In this document: positions 49,317 through 57,116 of the stretch, piece after piece | How positions within the stretch are numbered: the first letter of the stretch is position 1 | How the letters are laid out: each line of letters begins with the position of its first letter | Assembly: GCA_045128275.1 (NCBI GenBank) | Contig: JBGVRH010000102.1 | Location: 1-64,000, forward strand | DNA length: 64,000 nt | Source of the DNA: CAMEON01 sp045128275 | GTDB lineage: Bacteria > Bacillota > Clostridia > Oscillospirales > CAG-272 | Direction of reading: 5' to 3' | The notes under the pieces: model-generated | Told to the model about the DNA's origin: nothing | The model's database searches: none | Seen by the model: only the letters and a program-made list of their open reading frames with translations | Position numbers and translations under genes: made by a program

Positions 49317-49745
49317 TCAGATCATGGTCTCCCGCAGGGCCTTCATGGCGGCACGCAGGACGATCTTATCATTCTCGTGGGTCAGGGAACGCTCGGCGTT
49401 ATCCAGGGGAACCCACTCTACGTCGGCGATCTCGCCGTCGTGGGGATGGGTGGCCTTCTGGTCGGTCATGGCCATGAAGTAGACCACTTCCTTCTGAACG
49501 CCGGGCATGGGGCTGTAGTGTACCTTCTCGCAGAAGTCGGAGGTGATGCGGATCTTCACCGCGGTCTCCTCCTCCACCTCGCGGATGGCGGTCTGATGCT
49601 CAGTCTCCCCCGCCTCCACGTGTCCCTTGGGGAAGGAACGGTGTCCGCCGTGCTTGTGGCGGATCATGAGGATGTACATTCTTCCCGTCTTGGGATCCTG
49701 ACGGAACACCAACGCTCCGCAGGACTTTTCATATTTCAATGCCAT
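49317..49745 (-). CDS. Nudix hydrolase, Ap4A hydrolase-like
   Basis: 142 residues. The Nudix box is complete: GHVEAGETEHQTAIREVEEE (GX5EX7REUXEEXGU). The start YEKSCGALVFRQ and RSFPKGHVE fit the bis(5'-nucleosyl)-tetraphosphatase group, which degrades diadenosine tetraphosphate. AGGAGG precedes the ATG. It lies 45 bases downstream of infB on the same strand and may be the last gene of that operon. Confidence 0.87.
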   Translation of the reverse strand: MALKYEKSCGALVFRQDPKTGRMYILMIRHKHGGHRSFPKGHVEAGETEHQTAIREVEEETAVKIRITSDFCEKVHYSPMPGVQKEVVYFMAMTDQKATHPHDGEIADVEWVPLDNAERSLTHENDKIVLRAAMKALRETMI

Positions 49746-49790
49746 GCTTGCTCCTCCTTTCGGGATGCATTTTTGAGGATTCCCCCGGCT

Positions 49791-52700
49791 TTACTGGGGG
49801 ATCTCCTCCATGACGAAGGCCTCGAGGACATCGCCGACCTTGATGTCGTTGAAGCGATCCAGTCCGACACCGCACTCGTAGCCGTCAGCGACCTCCTTCA
49901 CGTCGTCCTTGAAGCGGCGCAGAGAGGAGATCTTGTCCTCGAAGATCACGATACCGTCGCGGACGATACGAATCTGGGCGGAACGGACGATCTTACCGTC
50001 GGTGATGTAGGAACCGGCGATGGTACCCACGTTGGGCACGTGGATGGTCTGGCGAACCTCGGCGTGGCCCAGGATGCTCTCACGGAACTTGGGTGCCAGC
50101 ATACCCTTCATAGCGGCCTCGATCTCCTCGATGCACTCGTAGATGACGCGGTAGGTACGGATCTCTACGTTCTGACGGTCGGCGGAGTCCATGGCCTGCT
50201 GATCGGGACGGACGTTGAAGCCAACGATGATGGCGTTGGAGGCGGCGGCGAAGGTGACGTCGCCCTCGGTGATACCGCCGCAGGCGGCATGGATGACGCG
50301 GACGCGAACCTCCTCGTTGGACAGCTTCTGGAGGGATGCCTTCACGGCCTCCACGGTACCGTCCACGTCGGCCTTGACGATGATGTTCAGATCCTTCATA
50401 CCGGAGGCCATCTGGCTGAACAGGTCATTGAGGTTGGCTCTTGCGTTGGCCTTGAAGATCTCCTCCTTAGCCTCGGCGCGGCGCTTCTCGGCCAGCTCGC
50501 GGGCCATGCGCTCGTCGATAACGGCCTCGAACTCATCACCTGCATCCGGCACGTCGGCAAGACCGGTGATCTCAACGGGAACGGAGGGGCCTGCTATCTT
50601 GACGGAGCGGCCGGTGTGGTCGGTCATGACACGGACACGACCCACAGAGGTGCCGGCGATGACGATATCGCCGTTATGCAGAGTACCGTTCTGCACCAGG
50701 ACGGTGGCCACGGGGCCGCGACCCTTGTCCAGCTTGGCCTCGATGACGATACCCTTGGCGCGGCGGTCGGGGTTGGCCTTCAGCTCCTTGACCTCAGCCA
50801 CCAGCAGGACGTTCTCCAGCAGATCGTCGATACCCATACCGGTCAGCGCGGACACGGGGACGCAGATGACGTCGCCGCCCCACTCCTCGGGCACCAGATC
50901 GTACTTGGTCAGCTCCTGCTTGACGTTCTCAGGGTCAGCGGCGGGCTTATCCATCTTGTTGATGGCCACGATGATATCAATACCCGCGGCCTTGGCGTGG
51001 TTGATGGCTTCCACGGTCTGGGGCATGATGCCGTCGTCAGCGGCGACCACCAGAATGGCAATATCGGTTGCCTGGGCACCGCGGGCACGCATGGCGGTGA
51101 AGGCCTCGTGACCGGGGGTATCCAGGAAAGTGATGTCCTGACCGTTGATCTCAACGCGGTACGCACCGATGTGCTGGGTAATACCGCCTGCCTCGCCTGC
51201 GGTGACGCGGGTGTGGCGGATGGCATCCAGAAGGGAGGTCTTACCGTGGTCAACGTGACCCATAACGCACACGACGGGGGCGCGGGGCTTGAGCTGATCG
51301 GCGGTATCCTCGGTGGTATCGAAGAGCTTCTCCTCGATGGTAACGACCACTTCCTTCTCCACCTCAGCTCCCAGCTCCTCGGCCACGAGAGCGGCGGTGT
51401 CAAAGTCCACGGTCTGGTTGACGGTGACCATCATGCCCATGAGCATGAGGCGCTTGACCACCTCACCGACGGTGACCTTCAGACGGGAGGCCAGATCACT
51501 GACCACGATCTCGTCGGGGATCTCCACCTTGAGGGGCTGCTTCTTCACGGGAGCCTGCTTCTTGCCGGGCACGGGCTTGCCGCCCTTCATCATGGGCTTC
51601 TGGCCGGGCTTGGTTCCCTGCTGCTGGGTATTCTTCTTGGTGAGCTTCTGGTTACCGTGGGACTCCTGCACGCGCTCGGAGACGAAGGTATCCAGCTTCT
51701 CATCGTACTTGGACAGATCCACGGAATCGCCTACGCGGGTATCCACCACACGGGTCGCGCCGCGGGGCTTGGACTGCTCCACGCCGCCCTTGGGGGTCTG
51801 GCCGCGGACGATGGCCTGTACCTGGAAATGCTCCTTGGGAGCGGACTGGACGAAATCGCCCTTATCACGGTCACCGCCCATGCCGCCGCGCTCGTTACGG
51901 CCGCCCTGGGGACGGTTGCCTGCGCGGTCTCCGCGGTCTCCGCGGTTGTCGGGTCTCTGCTGACCGCCGAAGGGAGCGCGATCCTGACTGAAGCGGTCGC
52001 TCTGGGCGGGACGGGTCTCGGGTCTCTGGCCCATAGCGGGACGGTCACCCTGAGGACGGTCGCCCTGGGGACGGTCACCCTGAGGACGCTCGGGGCGCTG
52101 GCCCTGGGGAGCCTGGGCGGGACGCTGACCCTCGGTACGCTGAGGAGCGGGACGCTCACCCTGGGGACGCTCGGGACGGGTCTCGGGGCGCTGACCCTGA
52201 GCCGCGGGCTTCTGAGCCTGCTGTGCGGGCTGTGCGGGCTTGGCGTCCTTGGTATCCTTGGCGGGAGTATTCTCCTTCTTCTGGGGCTTGGCAGGCTGAA
52301 CACCCTTGATGGCGTTCTCCTTGGCGGCGGCCTCAGCGGCACGGCGTGCCTCTGCCTTTGCCTTTGCCTCAGCGGCAGCCTTCTCCAGGGCGGCGCGCTC
52401 GAATGCCTTGCGGTCAGCCTCCTTGCGGGAAGCGGCCTCAGCGGCCAGACGCTCTGCCTCGGCGGCGGCGCGCTCGGCGGCCTCCTTGGCGGCCTTAGCC
52501 TCGGCGGCGGCCTTTTCGGCAGCCTCGTGGGCAGCCTTCTCTCTGGCCTCGCGCTCTGCGGCCTCACGGGCGGCCTTCTCGGCGGCAGCCTTCTCGGCGG
52601 CTACGCGGGCGGCCTCACGCTCGGCAGCCTCACGGGCCTCCCTCTCCGCCTTCTCGCGGGCAGCCTTCTCGGCAGCCTTGGCAGCGGCGATCTTGGAGGG

Positions 52701-52916
52701 AATACAGGTCTTGCCGTCCATGTAATCATAAATGTTGTCAACCTGATTCGCCTCGGTCAGGGCTTGGAACAGTACGTTGAATTCCTGCTCGGTCAGGGTC
52801 TTCTGGCTCTTGACCTCGCCAACGCCCTTTTCTGCCAGCAGGTCGGTCAGCTCCTTGCTCTTCAGACCCATGTCCTTTGCCATCTGGTTAATTTTAAATT
52901 GGGGATTGAATGCCAT
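49791..52916 (-). CDS. infB: Translation initiation factor IF-2
   Basis: 1041 residues. An IF2_N segment is at the start (QFKINQMAKDMGLKSKEL). About 60-215 is an Ala/Glu/Lys/Arg coiled coil and about 230-350 a Gln/Pro/Gly/Arg-rich stretch with repeated RPQGDRPQGDRP. The G domain begins near residue 550 (GHVDHGKTSLLDAI, DTPGHEAF, NKMD), followed by domains II to IV. It brings fMet-tRNA to the 30S subunit. The low-complexity part is unusually long. AGGAGG lies four bases before the ATG. It is the last core gene of the rimP-nusA-ylxR-ylxQ-infB operon. rbfA does not follow. Confidence 0.98.
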   Translation of the reverse strand: MAFNPQFKINQMAKDMGLKSKELTDLLAEKGVGEVKSQKTLTEQEFNVLFQALTEANQVDNIYDYMDGKTCIPSKIAAAKAAEKAAREKAEREAREAAEREAARVAAEKAAAEKAAREAAEREAREKAAHEAAEKAAAEAKAAKEAAERAAAEAERLAAEAASRKEADRKAFERAALEKAAAEAKAKAEARRAAEAAAKENAIKGVQPAKPQKKENTPAKDTKDAKPAQPAQQAQKPAAQGQRPETRPERPQGERPAPQRTEGQRPAQAPQGQRPERPQGDRPQGDRPQGDRPAMGQRPETRPAQSDRFSQDRAPFGGQQRPDNRGDRGDRAGNRPQGGRNERGGMGGDRDKGDFVQSAPKEHFQVQAIVRGQTPKGGVEQSKPRGATRVVDTRVGDSVDLSKYDEKLDTFVSERVQESHGNQKLTKKNTQQQGTKPGQKPMMKGGKPVPGKKQAPVKKQPLKVEIPDEIVVSDLASRLKVTVGEVVKRLMLMGMMVTVNQTVDFDTAALVAEELGAEVEKEVVVTIEEKLFDTTEDTADQLKPRAPVVCVMGHVDHGKTSLLDAIRHTRVTAGEAGGITQHIGAYRVEINGQDITFLDTPGHEAFTAMRARGAQATDIAILVVAADDGIMPQTVEAINHAKAAGIDIIVAINKMDKPAADPENVKQELTKYDLVPEEWGGDVICVPVSALTGMGIDDLLENVLLVAEVKELKANPDRRAKGIVIEAKLDKGRGPVATVLVQNGTLHNGDIVIAGTSVGRVRVMTDHTGRSVKIAGPSVPVEITGLADVPDAGDEFEAVIDERMARELAEKRRAEAKEEIFKANARANLNDLFSQMASGMKDLNIIVKADVDGTVEAVKASLQKLSNEEVRVRVIHAACGGITEGDVTFAAASNAIIVGFNVRPDQQAMDSADRQNVEIRTYRVIYECIEEIEAAMKGMLAPKFRESILGHAEVRQTIHVPNVGTIAGSYITDGKIVRSAQIRIVRDGIVIFEDKISSLRRFKDDVKEVADGYECGVGLDRFNDIKVGDVLEAFVMEEIPQ

Positions 52917-52998
52917 ATTTCCTCCTAATGCTCTTCCCTGCCCCCTTGGTGGAGGGTCAGGTTGATGCCCTGTCGGGCTATGAGAATGGGGTCACTTG

Positions 52999-53355
52999 TC
53001 AGGTATTGGCAGGCTCGCTCCCGTCTCCCTGGGGCAGATGGGGGATCAGAGCCTTGCACAGATTTTCGTCGGTCACGCCGACGGCGGCGACGGCTCCCGT
53101 CTTTCCGACGGCCTTGCCCAGTCGCGCGGTATCCGCCGAGAGGCGGTAGAGAGGCACTTGGTAGTAAGCGCACTTATCGGACAGCTTTTTATGGGTGTTC
53201 TCGGAGGTATCCGATGCCTCCAGCACCATAAGGATGGGGGGCTTGCCGCTTCGCAGGGTCTCGCAGACCATGGGGGTTCCCATGACCAGCTTGCGGGCGC
53301 GGGCGCAGAGCCCAACGGTGGAGAGGAGCTTATCCTCGGGGGTGAGGGTACTCAT
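52999..53355 (-). CDS. ylxQ: L7Ae/L30e-like RNA-binding protein YlxQ
   Basis: 118 residues of the ribosomal L7Ae/L30e fold (LSTVGLCARARKLVMG, PPILMVLEASDTSENT, VAAVGVTDENLCKAL), which binds kink-turn RNA. Its start overlaps the ylxR stop in ATGA, so the pair is translationally coupled. The ATG at 53355 is preferred. The exact RNA target is unknown. Confidence 0.9.
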   Translation of the reverse strand: MSTLTPEDKLLSTVGLCARARKLVMGTPMVCETLRSGKPPILMVLEASDTSENTHKKLSDKCAYYQVPLYRLSADTARLGKAVGKTGAVAAVGVTDENLCKALIPHLPQGDGSEPANT

Positions 53356-53654
53356 GCCTCGTCGCCTCCGCATGCCAGCTCGGCCTCCATCTTATCGTAA
53401 ACCTCGGGGCTGATCTCGCACTCCAGGTTGTGGGCCACACGGCCGCTCTTGCGTACCTTCTTGAGGCACTTGAGATCGCGGCAGATGTAGGCCCCTCGTC
53501 CCGACTTCTTGCCGGTGAGATCCAGGCTGATCTCCCCCTCGGGACTGCGGACGATGCGGATGAGCTCGGCCTTGGGCTTATGCTCGTTACAGCCGAGGCA
53601 CTGCCGCATGGGGATCTTACGGGGCTTCATGCCCTTTTGTACGGTTCCGCTCAC
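53352..53654 (-). CDS. ylxR: YlxR / RnpM family RNA-binding protein
   Basis: 100 residues with the family signature MRQCLGCNEHKPKAELIRI and GRGAYICRDLKCL. In B. subtilis the YlxR protein (RnpM) binds the RNA of RNase P and lowers its activity. The start is GTG at 53654, with AGGTGA about six bases upstream. ATG codons further in would cut the conserved start. It sits between nusA and ylxQ as in other Firmicutes. Confidence 0.93.
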   Translation of the reverse strand: MSGTVQKGMKPRKIPMRQCLGCNEHKPKAELIRIVRSPEGEISLDLTGKKSGRGAYICRDLKCLKKVRKSGRVAHNLECEISPEVYDKMEAELACGGDEA

Positions 53655-53685
53655 AACGGCTCACCTCGTTTCTTTGGTAGTGGGA

Positions 53686-54708
53686 TTACTCGGCCTTGAT
53701 GTCGATCTTGTAGCCGGTCAGGCGGGCGGCCAGACGGACGTTCTGACCCTCACGGCCGATGGCCAGGGACAGCTGATCGGGATCCACAGTGACGCGGCAG
53801 GCGCGCTCGGCCACCATGGTCACGGAATTGACGGTAGCGGGAGCCAGGGCGGCGGCGATGTACTCCTCGGGGGTCTCGCTGTACTTGACGATATCGATCT
53901 TCTCGCCGTTCAGCTCGGAAATGATGGAATCGATACGCATATTGCGGTTACCGATGCAGGCGCCCACGGCATCCACGTCGGGATCGCGGGAGTAGACGGC
54001 GATCTTGGAGCGGGAGCCTGCCTCACGGGAGACACCGCGGATGATGACGATACCGTCCTGGATCTCGGGAACCTCCAGCTCAAAGAGTCTCCACACCAGC
54101 TTGGGATGGACGCGGGAGAGGGAGATGACGGGGCCCTTGGCCTCGTGGTTGATCTCGGTGAGGAAGACCTTGATCTTCTGGCCGACGGTCAGATGCTCGC
54201 CGGGAATCTGCTCGGCGTAGGGCAGCCAGTTGGTACCCTGATCCAGCTCCAGCATGACGTCGCCGTTCTCGCGGTCGATCTTGCCCACGGTGACGGTGAT
54301 GATCTCTTCCTTCTTGTTCTCGTAAGCCTCCTGCATTGCCTGGCGCTTACCCTCGCGGATGCCCTGAATGATCACCGACTTGGCGGCGGCGGCAGAGGTA
54401 CGGCGGAAGGCGTCGGTCTTGACTTCCTTCTCCACCATCATGCCCAGCTTATACTTCTTGCTGATGGTTTTGGCCTCCTCCAGGGAGATCTGGCAGACGG
54501 GATCCTCCACCACCTCAACGACCTCCTTTTGCAGGTAGGCCTTGATCTTCTTCTTGGTCGTGTCCATGTCCACGCGCATGAGGGCGGTGGGGCCGTACTC
54601 CTTCTTGAAGGCGGAGGTGAGAGCCTGCTCGATCTTCTCGATCATGTAGGACTGGGGAATACCCTCTTTTTCCAGCAGCTCCAGAGCGTTAAAGATATCG
54701 GCGTTCAT
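53686..54708 (-). CDS. nusA: Transcription factor NusA
   Basis: 340 residues: an N-terminal polymerase-binding domain, an S1 domain (about 135-200) and two KH domains (GVSREAGSRSKIAVYS, VGACIGNRNMRID, and the second GREGQNVRLAARLTG). The C-terminal acidic repeats of enteric NusA are absent, as in other Firmicutes. It affects pausing, termination and antitermination. AAAGGA precedes the ATG. It lies 35 bases after rimP. Confidence 0.97.
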   Translation of the reverse strand: MNADIFNALELLEKEGIPQSYMIEKIEQALTSAFKKEYGPTALMRVDMDTTKKKIKAYLQKEVVEVVEDPVCQISLEEAKTISKKYKLGMMVEKEVKTDAFRRTSAAAAKSVIIQGIREGKRQAMQEAYENKKEEIITVTVGKIDRENGDVMLELDQGTNWLPYAEQIPGEHLTVGQKIKVFLTEINHEAKGPVISLSRVHPKLVWRLFELEVPEIQDGIVIIRGVSREAGSRSKIAVYSRDPDVDAVGACIGNRNMRIDSIISELNGEKIDIVKYSETPEEYIAAALAPATVNSVTMVAERACRVTVDPDQLSLAIGREGQNVRLAARLTGYKIDIKAE

Positions 54709-54743
54709 TTCATTTCATCCTTTCGGGTGTTAATCAGATTTTA

Positions 54744-55280
54744 TCAGAAATCGAATACGGTGCGAACCTTGGATACGGTCGCTTTGGGGAACAGGCGGGT
54801 GACTCCGGCGGTCTCCACGGGGATAGCGCCCTCGGCGTCGCGCTCGCCCAGGATGCCCACCCAGACGCGGCTTCCGTCCACGGGGGCAAAAAGACGAACC
54901 TCTACCTTCTCGCCCACGCAGAGCTCGAAGTGGTCGTCGCGGGTCAGCTCCCGCTCGATGCCGGGGGAGGAGACCTCCAGGAGGTACTGATCGGGGATGG
55001 GATCGTGCTCATCCAGAACGGGGTCGATGGCGCGGCTCATGGTCTCGCAGTCATCAATGGTGATACCCTCGCCGGTTTCATCGAAGCGGTCGATGGTGAC
55101 ACGGAGGATAAAATCAGCGCCCTCCTTGACGTATTCCACGTCCCAGAGGTAGTAGCCCAGCTCGTCGGCGGTGGGCTGAATGATCTCACGGACACGGTCA
55201 GCGATGCCCCGTCCCGCGGTGCGGGTACGGACGGCGCGGTAGGGCTTCTTTTCGGTGGGGTTCTTGATCTCGTCCGACAT
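54744..55280 (-). CDS. rimP: Ribosome maturation factor RimP
   Basis: 178 residues with the RimP hallmarks LGYYLWDVEYVKEG, VTIDRFDETGEGITIDDC, SRAIDPVLDEHDPI and LEVSSPGIERELT. It is needed for 30S subunit maturation. It is the first gene of the operon, with a promoter at 55390-55418. The first 30 residues (KPYRAVRTRTAGRGIADRV) are an extra basic extension. Confidence 0.96.
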   Translation of the reverse strand: MSDEIKNPTEKKPYRAVRTRTAGRGIADRVREIIQPTADELGYYLWDVEYVKEGADFILRVTIDRFDETGEGITIDDCETMSRAIDPVLDEHDPIPDQYLLEVSSPGIERELTRDDHFELCVGEKVEVRLFAPVDGSRVWVGILGERDAEGAIPVETAGVTRLFPKATVSKVRTVFDF

Positions 55281-55389
55281 GGTATCTCCCTTCTGCGGCG
55301 GGGGACTGACTCAAAAAGTCCCCAAGCAAAATTTAAGAGTGGCTTTCCGTTGGAACCCACTCTCATCGTCTCTATTCTTGTACGATAAT

Positions 55390-55418
55390 AGTATAACACA
55401 CTTTTCCTTGAATTGCAA
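55390..55418 (-). promoter_or_regulatory. Promoter of the rimP-infB operon
   Basis: TTGCAA, 17 bases, TATACT on the minus strand with a TG upstream of the -10. Confidence 0.72.
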
Positions 55419-55492
55419 GAGTTTTTTCACAATAAATTGGGGAATTTTTCTCATTTTGCCGTCCTTTTTTTGTTCATCCCGACAAATAGAGT

Positions 55493-55528
55493 CAAAAAAT
55501 CCGCCCCGCGACAGTGCGCAGGGCGGAA
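55493..55528 (-). terminator. Terminator of the second CBM9-like gene
   Basis: CCGCCCTGCGC / GCGGGGCGG-type stem on the minus strand followed by ATTTTTTG. Confidence 0.85.
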
Positions 55529-55541
55529 ATTTCCTTGGATA

Positions 55542-56696
55542 TCAGTCCTTTTTCTTCAGGACGACAGCGGCCGCGGCGGCAAAGGCCATAACGGCGGCAG
55601 TCATACCCAGAGCGGAGCCGCAGCCCGACTTGGGTGCCTCGGCGGGAGCCTCGGTAGCAGGGGCGTCGGTGGGAGCCTCAGTAGGAGCCTCTGTGGCGGG
55701 AGCATCGGTAAGAGCCTCGGTGATCTCCTCGGTAGGAGCCTCGGTCACCTCGTCGGTGGGGGCCTCGGTCACCTCGTCGGTAGGAGCCTCGGTCACCTCA
55801 TCGGTGGAATCCTCGGATGCACCCAGGTTGAAGATGTGGAGAGCCATACCGTTGTTGGTGCCCAGCTCAGCCTTCTCGGCGTCGGAGAGACGGCAAGCGT
55901 AGCGCAGACCGCCCAGGCAAGCGATGTAGCCGTCGGCCACGTAATCCAGGTAGCGGCCATCGCCCAGGTGGAGCTGGAAGTTCATGAAGACCTTCTGGGG
56001 AATGTTCTCCTCCATGTAGAGATCCTCCCAGCCGAAGAACATCTCATAGGTGGTGAGCTGCTTTTCCTCGTCGCGGGTGACCATGTAGCTGCCCTCGGGC
56101 ATATCCTCGTTGACCCTGTACAGGCCGTAGGAGGAGGCGGTGTAGCAGATACCGACGGGAGTCAGCGCGCCGCTGCCGTCATCCCACAGAGCGTAGGTAG
56201 CGCGGACACGGTCCAGCATGAAGGCCTGGGTAAAGGTGCCGTCGAGAATATCGCCGTAAGCGTCCACGGAAACGTCCACCTCCAGGGAGTCCAGACCCCA
56301 GATGTCGATCTTATTGTCGGCACGGGTGTAGAGGGAGGCCTCCACGATCTCGGCGGCCACGTACAGGCCGTTCTCGTCGTAGGTCACGTAGTACTTGATG
56401 CTGTAGGGCAGGATCTCGGGGATCTCCTCCTCGGGGAAGCCCTCCTTGGTCCAGTCCATCCAGTTCATACCCTCGGAGTCCTTGTTGACCTCAATGGGGG
56501 CGCAGGCGTACTCGCCCTCGGAGACCACACCGTCGATCTTAATGCCCTGGGAGGGGGGAACGTTGTAGGTCTGCTGACCGTAGTCAGCAAAGGCGTCGTA
56601 GGGGGTGTCATCCGAAGCGGATACGGTGACAGACAGAGCCGACATGAGCATGACGGCGGCTACCAGCACCGAAAGGATACGAAGAGTGTTCTTCAT
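55542..56696 (-). CDS. Secreted CBM9-like protein with Thr/Glu/Pro repeats and GCG-KKKD tail
   Basis: 384 residues. The signal peptide is at 1-27 (ILSVLVAAVMLMSALSVTVS). A CBM9-like domain covers about 40-285 (GIKIDGVVSEGEYACAPI, then YDENGLYVAAEIVEAS and DSLEVDVSVD). A linker of about 65 residues contains three TDEVTEAP units and more EAPT/APAT units. The end is KSGCGSALG, a hydrophobic helix and KKKD, as on the protein at 20871-22526. No catalytic residues are evident. It probably binds carbohydrate at the cell surface. The start at 56696 has GGAG at seven bases. The gene has its own promoter. Confidence 0.8.
   Translation of the reverse strand: MKNTLRILSVLVAAVMLMSALSVTVSASDDTPYDAFADYGQQTYNVPPSQGIKIDGVVSEGEYACAPIEVNKDSEGMNWMDWTKEGFPEEEIPEILPYSIKYYVTYDENGLYVAAEIVEASLYTRADNKIDIWGLDSLEVDVSVDAYGDILDGTFTQAFMLDRVRATYALWDDGSGALTPVGICYTASSYGLYRVNEDMPEGSYMVTRDEEKQLTTYEMFFGWEDLYMEENIPQKVFMNFQLHLGDGRYLDYVADGYIACLGGLRYACRLSDAEKAELGTNNGMALHIFNLGASEDSTDEVTEAPTDEVTEAPTDEVTEAPTEEITEALTDAPATEAPTEAPTDAPATEAPAEAPKSGCGSALGMTAAVMAFAAAAAVVLKKKD
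55690..55806. repeat. Tandem repeat inside the linker of the CBM9-like gene
   Basis: Three near-identical 24-base units encode TDEVTEAP, followed by degenerate units. Such repeats can change length by slippage without loss of frame. Confidence 0.7.
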
Positions 56697-56753
56697 AATA
56701 TTTCTCCTTATACTGTAGTTACGGCGGCCCCATAAAGAGGCCAACCAAATCGT

Positions 56754-56782
56754 ATTATAGCAAACATTCAGGGGTTTGTCAA
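56754..56782 (-). promoter_or_regulatory. Promoter of the second CBM9-like gene
   Basis: TTGACA, 17 bases, TATAAT on the minus strand with TGC before the -10. Confidence 0.9.
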
Positions 56783-56831
56783 GTGCTTTTTCGACATTCC
56801 CCCCATGTCGGTTTTGTTGCTCGGCCGTGAT

Positions 56832-57062
56832 TTACGCCCGCTCGCGGGTGTCACTCAGCCCCACCATGTAGTCCAGGCTGACCTTGTAATGCTGTGCCAG
56901 CACCACGAACTGGTGCATGGGCAGCTCACGCTCGCCGCGCTCGTAGCGGCTGTACTGGTTCTGCTGCATGCCCAGAATATCGGCGATCTCTGTCTGGTTC
57001 AGTCCCGCGCCGACACGCAGCTCACGGAGGCGGGGGTAGTGCTTTCTGTTGTTGCTTTCCAT
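56832..57062 (-). CDS. Small XRE family transcriptional regulator
   Basis: 76 residues, essentially only an HTH domain: LRVGAGLNQTEIADILGMQQ and QYSRYERGERELPMHQ. It probably binds DNA as a dimer. The start follows AGGA. It lies 54 bases downstream of the ABC exporter genes on the same strand with no visible terminator between, so it may be the last gene of the marR-ABC unit. Confidence 0.87.
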   Translation of the reverse strand: MESNNRKHYPRLRELRVGAGLNQTEIADILGMQQNQYSRYERGERELPMHQFVVLAQHYKVSLDYMVGLSDTRERA

Positions 57063-57116
57063 ACGTTTTTCTTCCTATTTTTTAAATTTTTGTTTTTGGA
57101 AAGAGATCACACAAAG

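Noticed and set aside
49305..52928. A very long open frame (over 1200 codons) on the plus strand opposite infB
   Set aside because: It is antisense to a certain gene, has Leu/Gly/Val/Thr low-complexity composition and no ribosome site. It results from the GC-rich, Ala/Glu-rich codons of infB.
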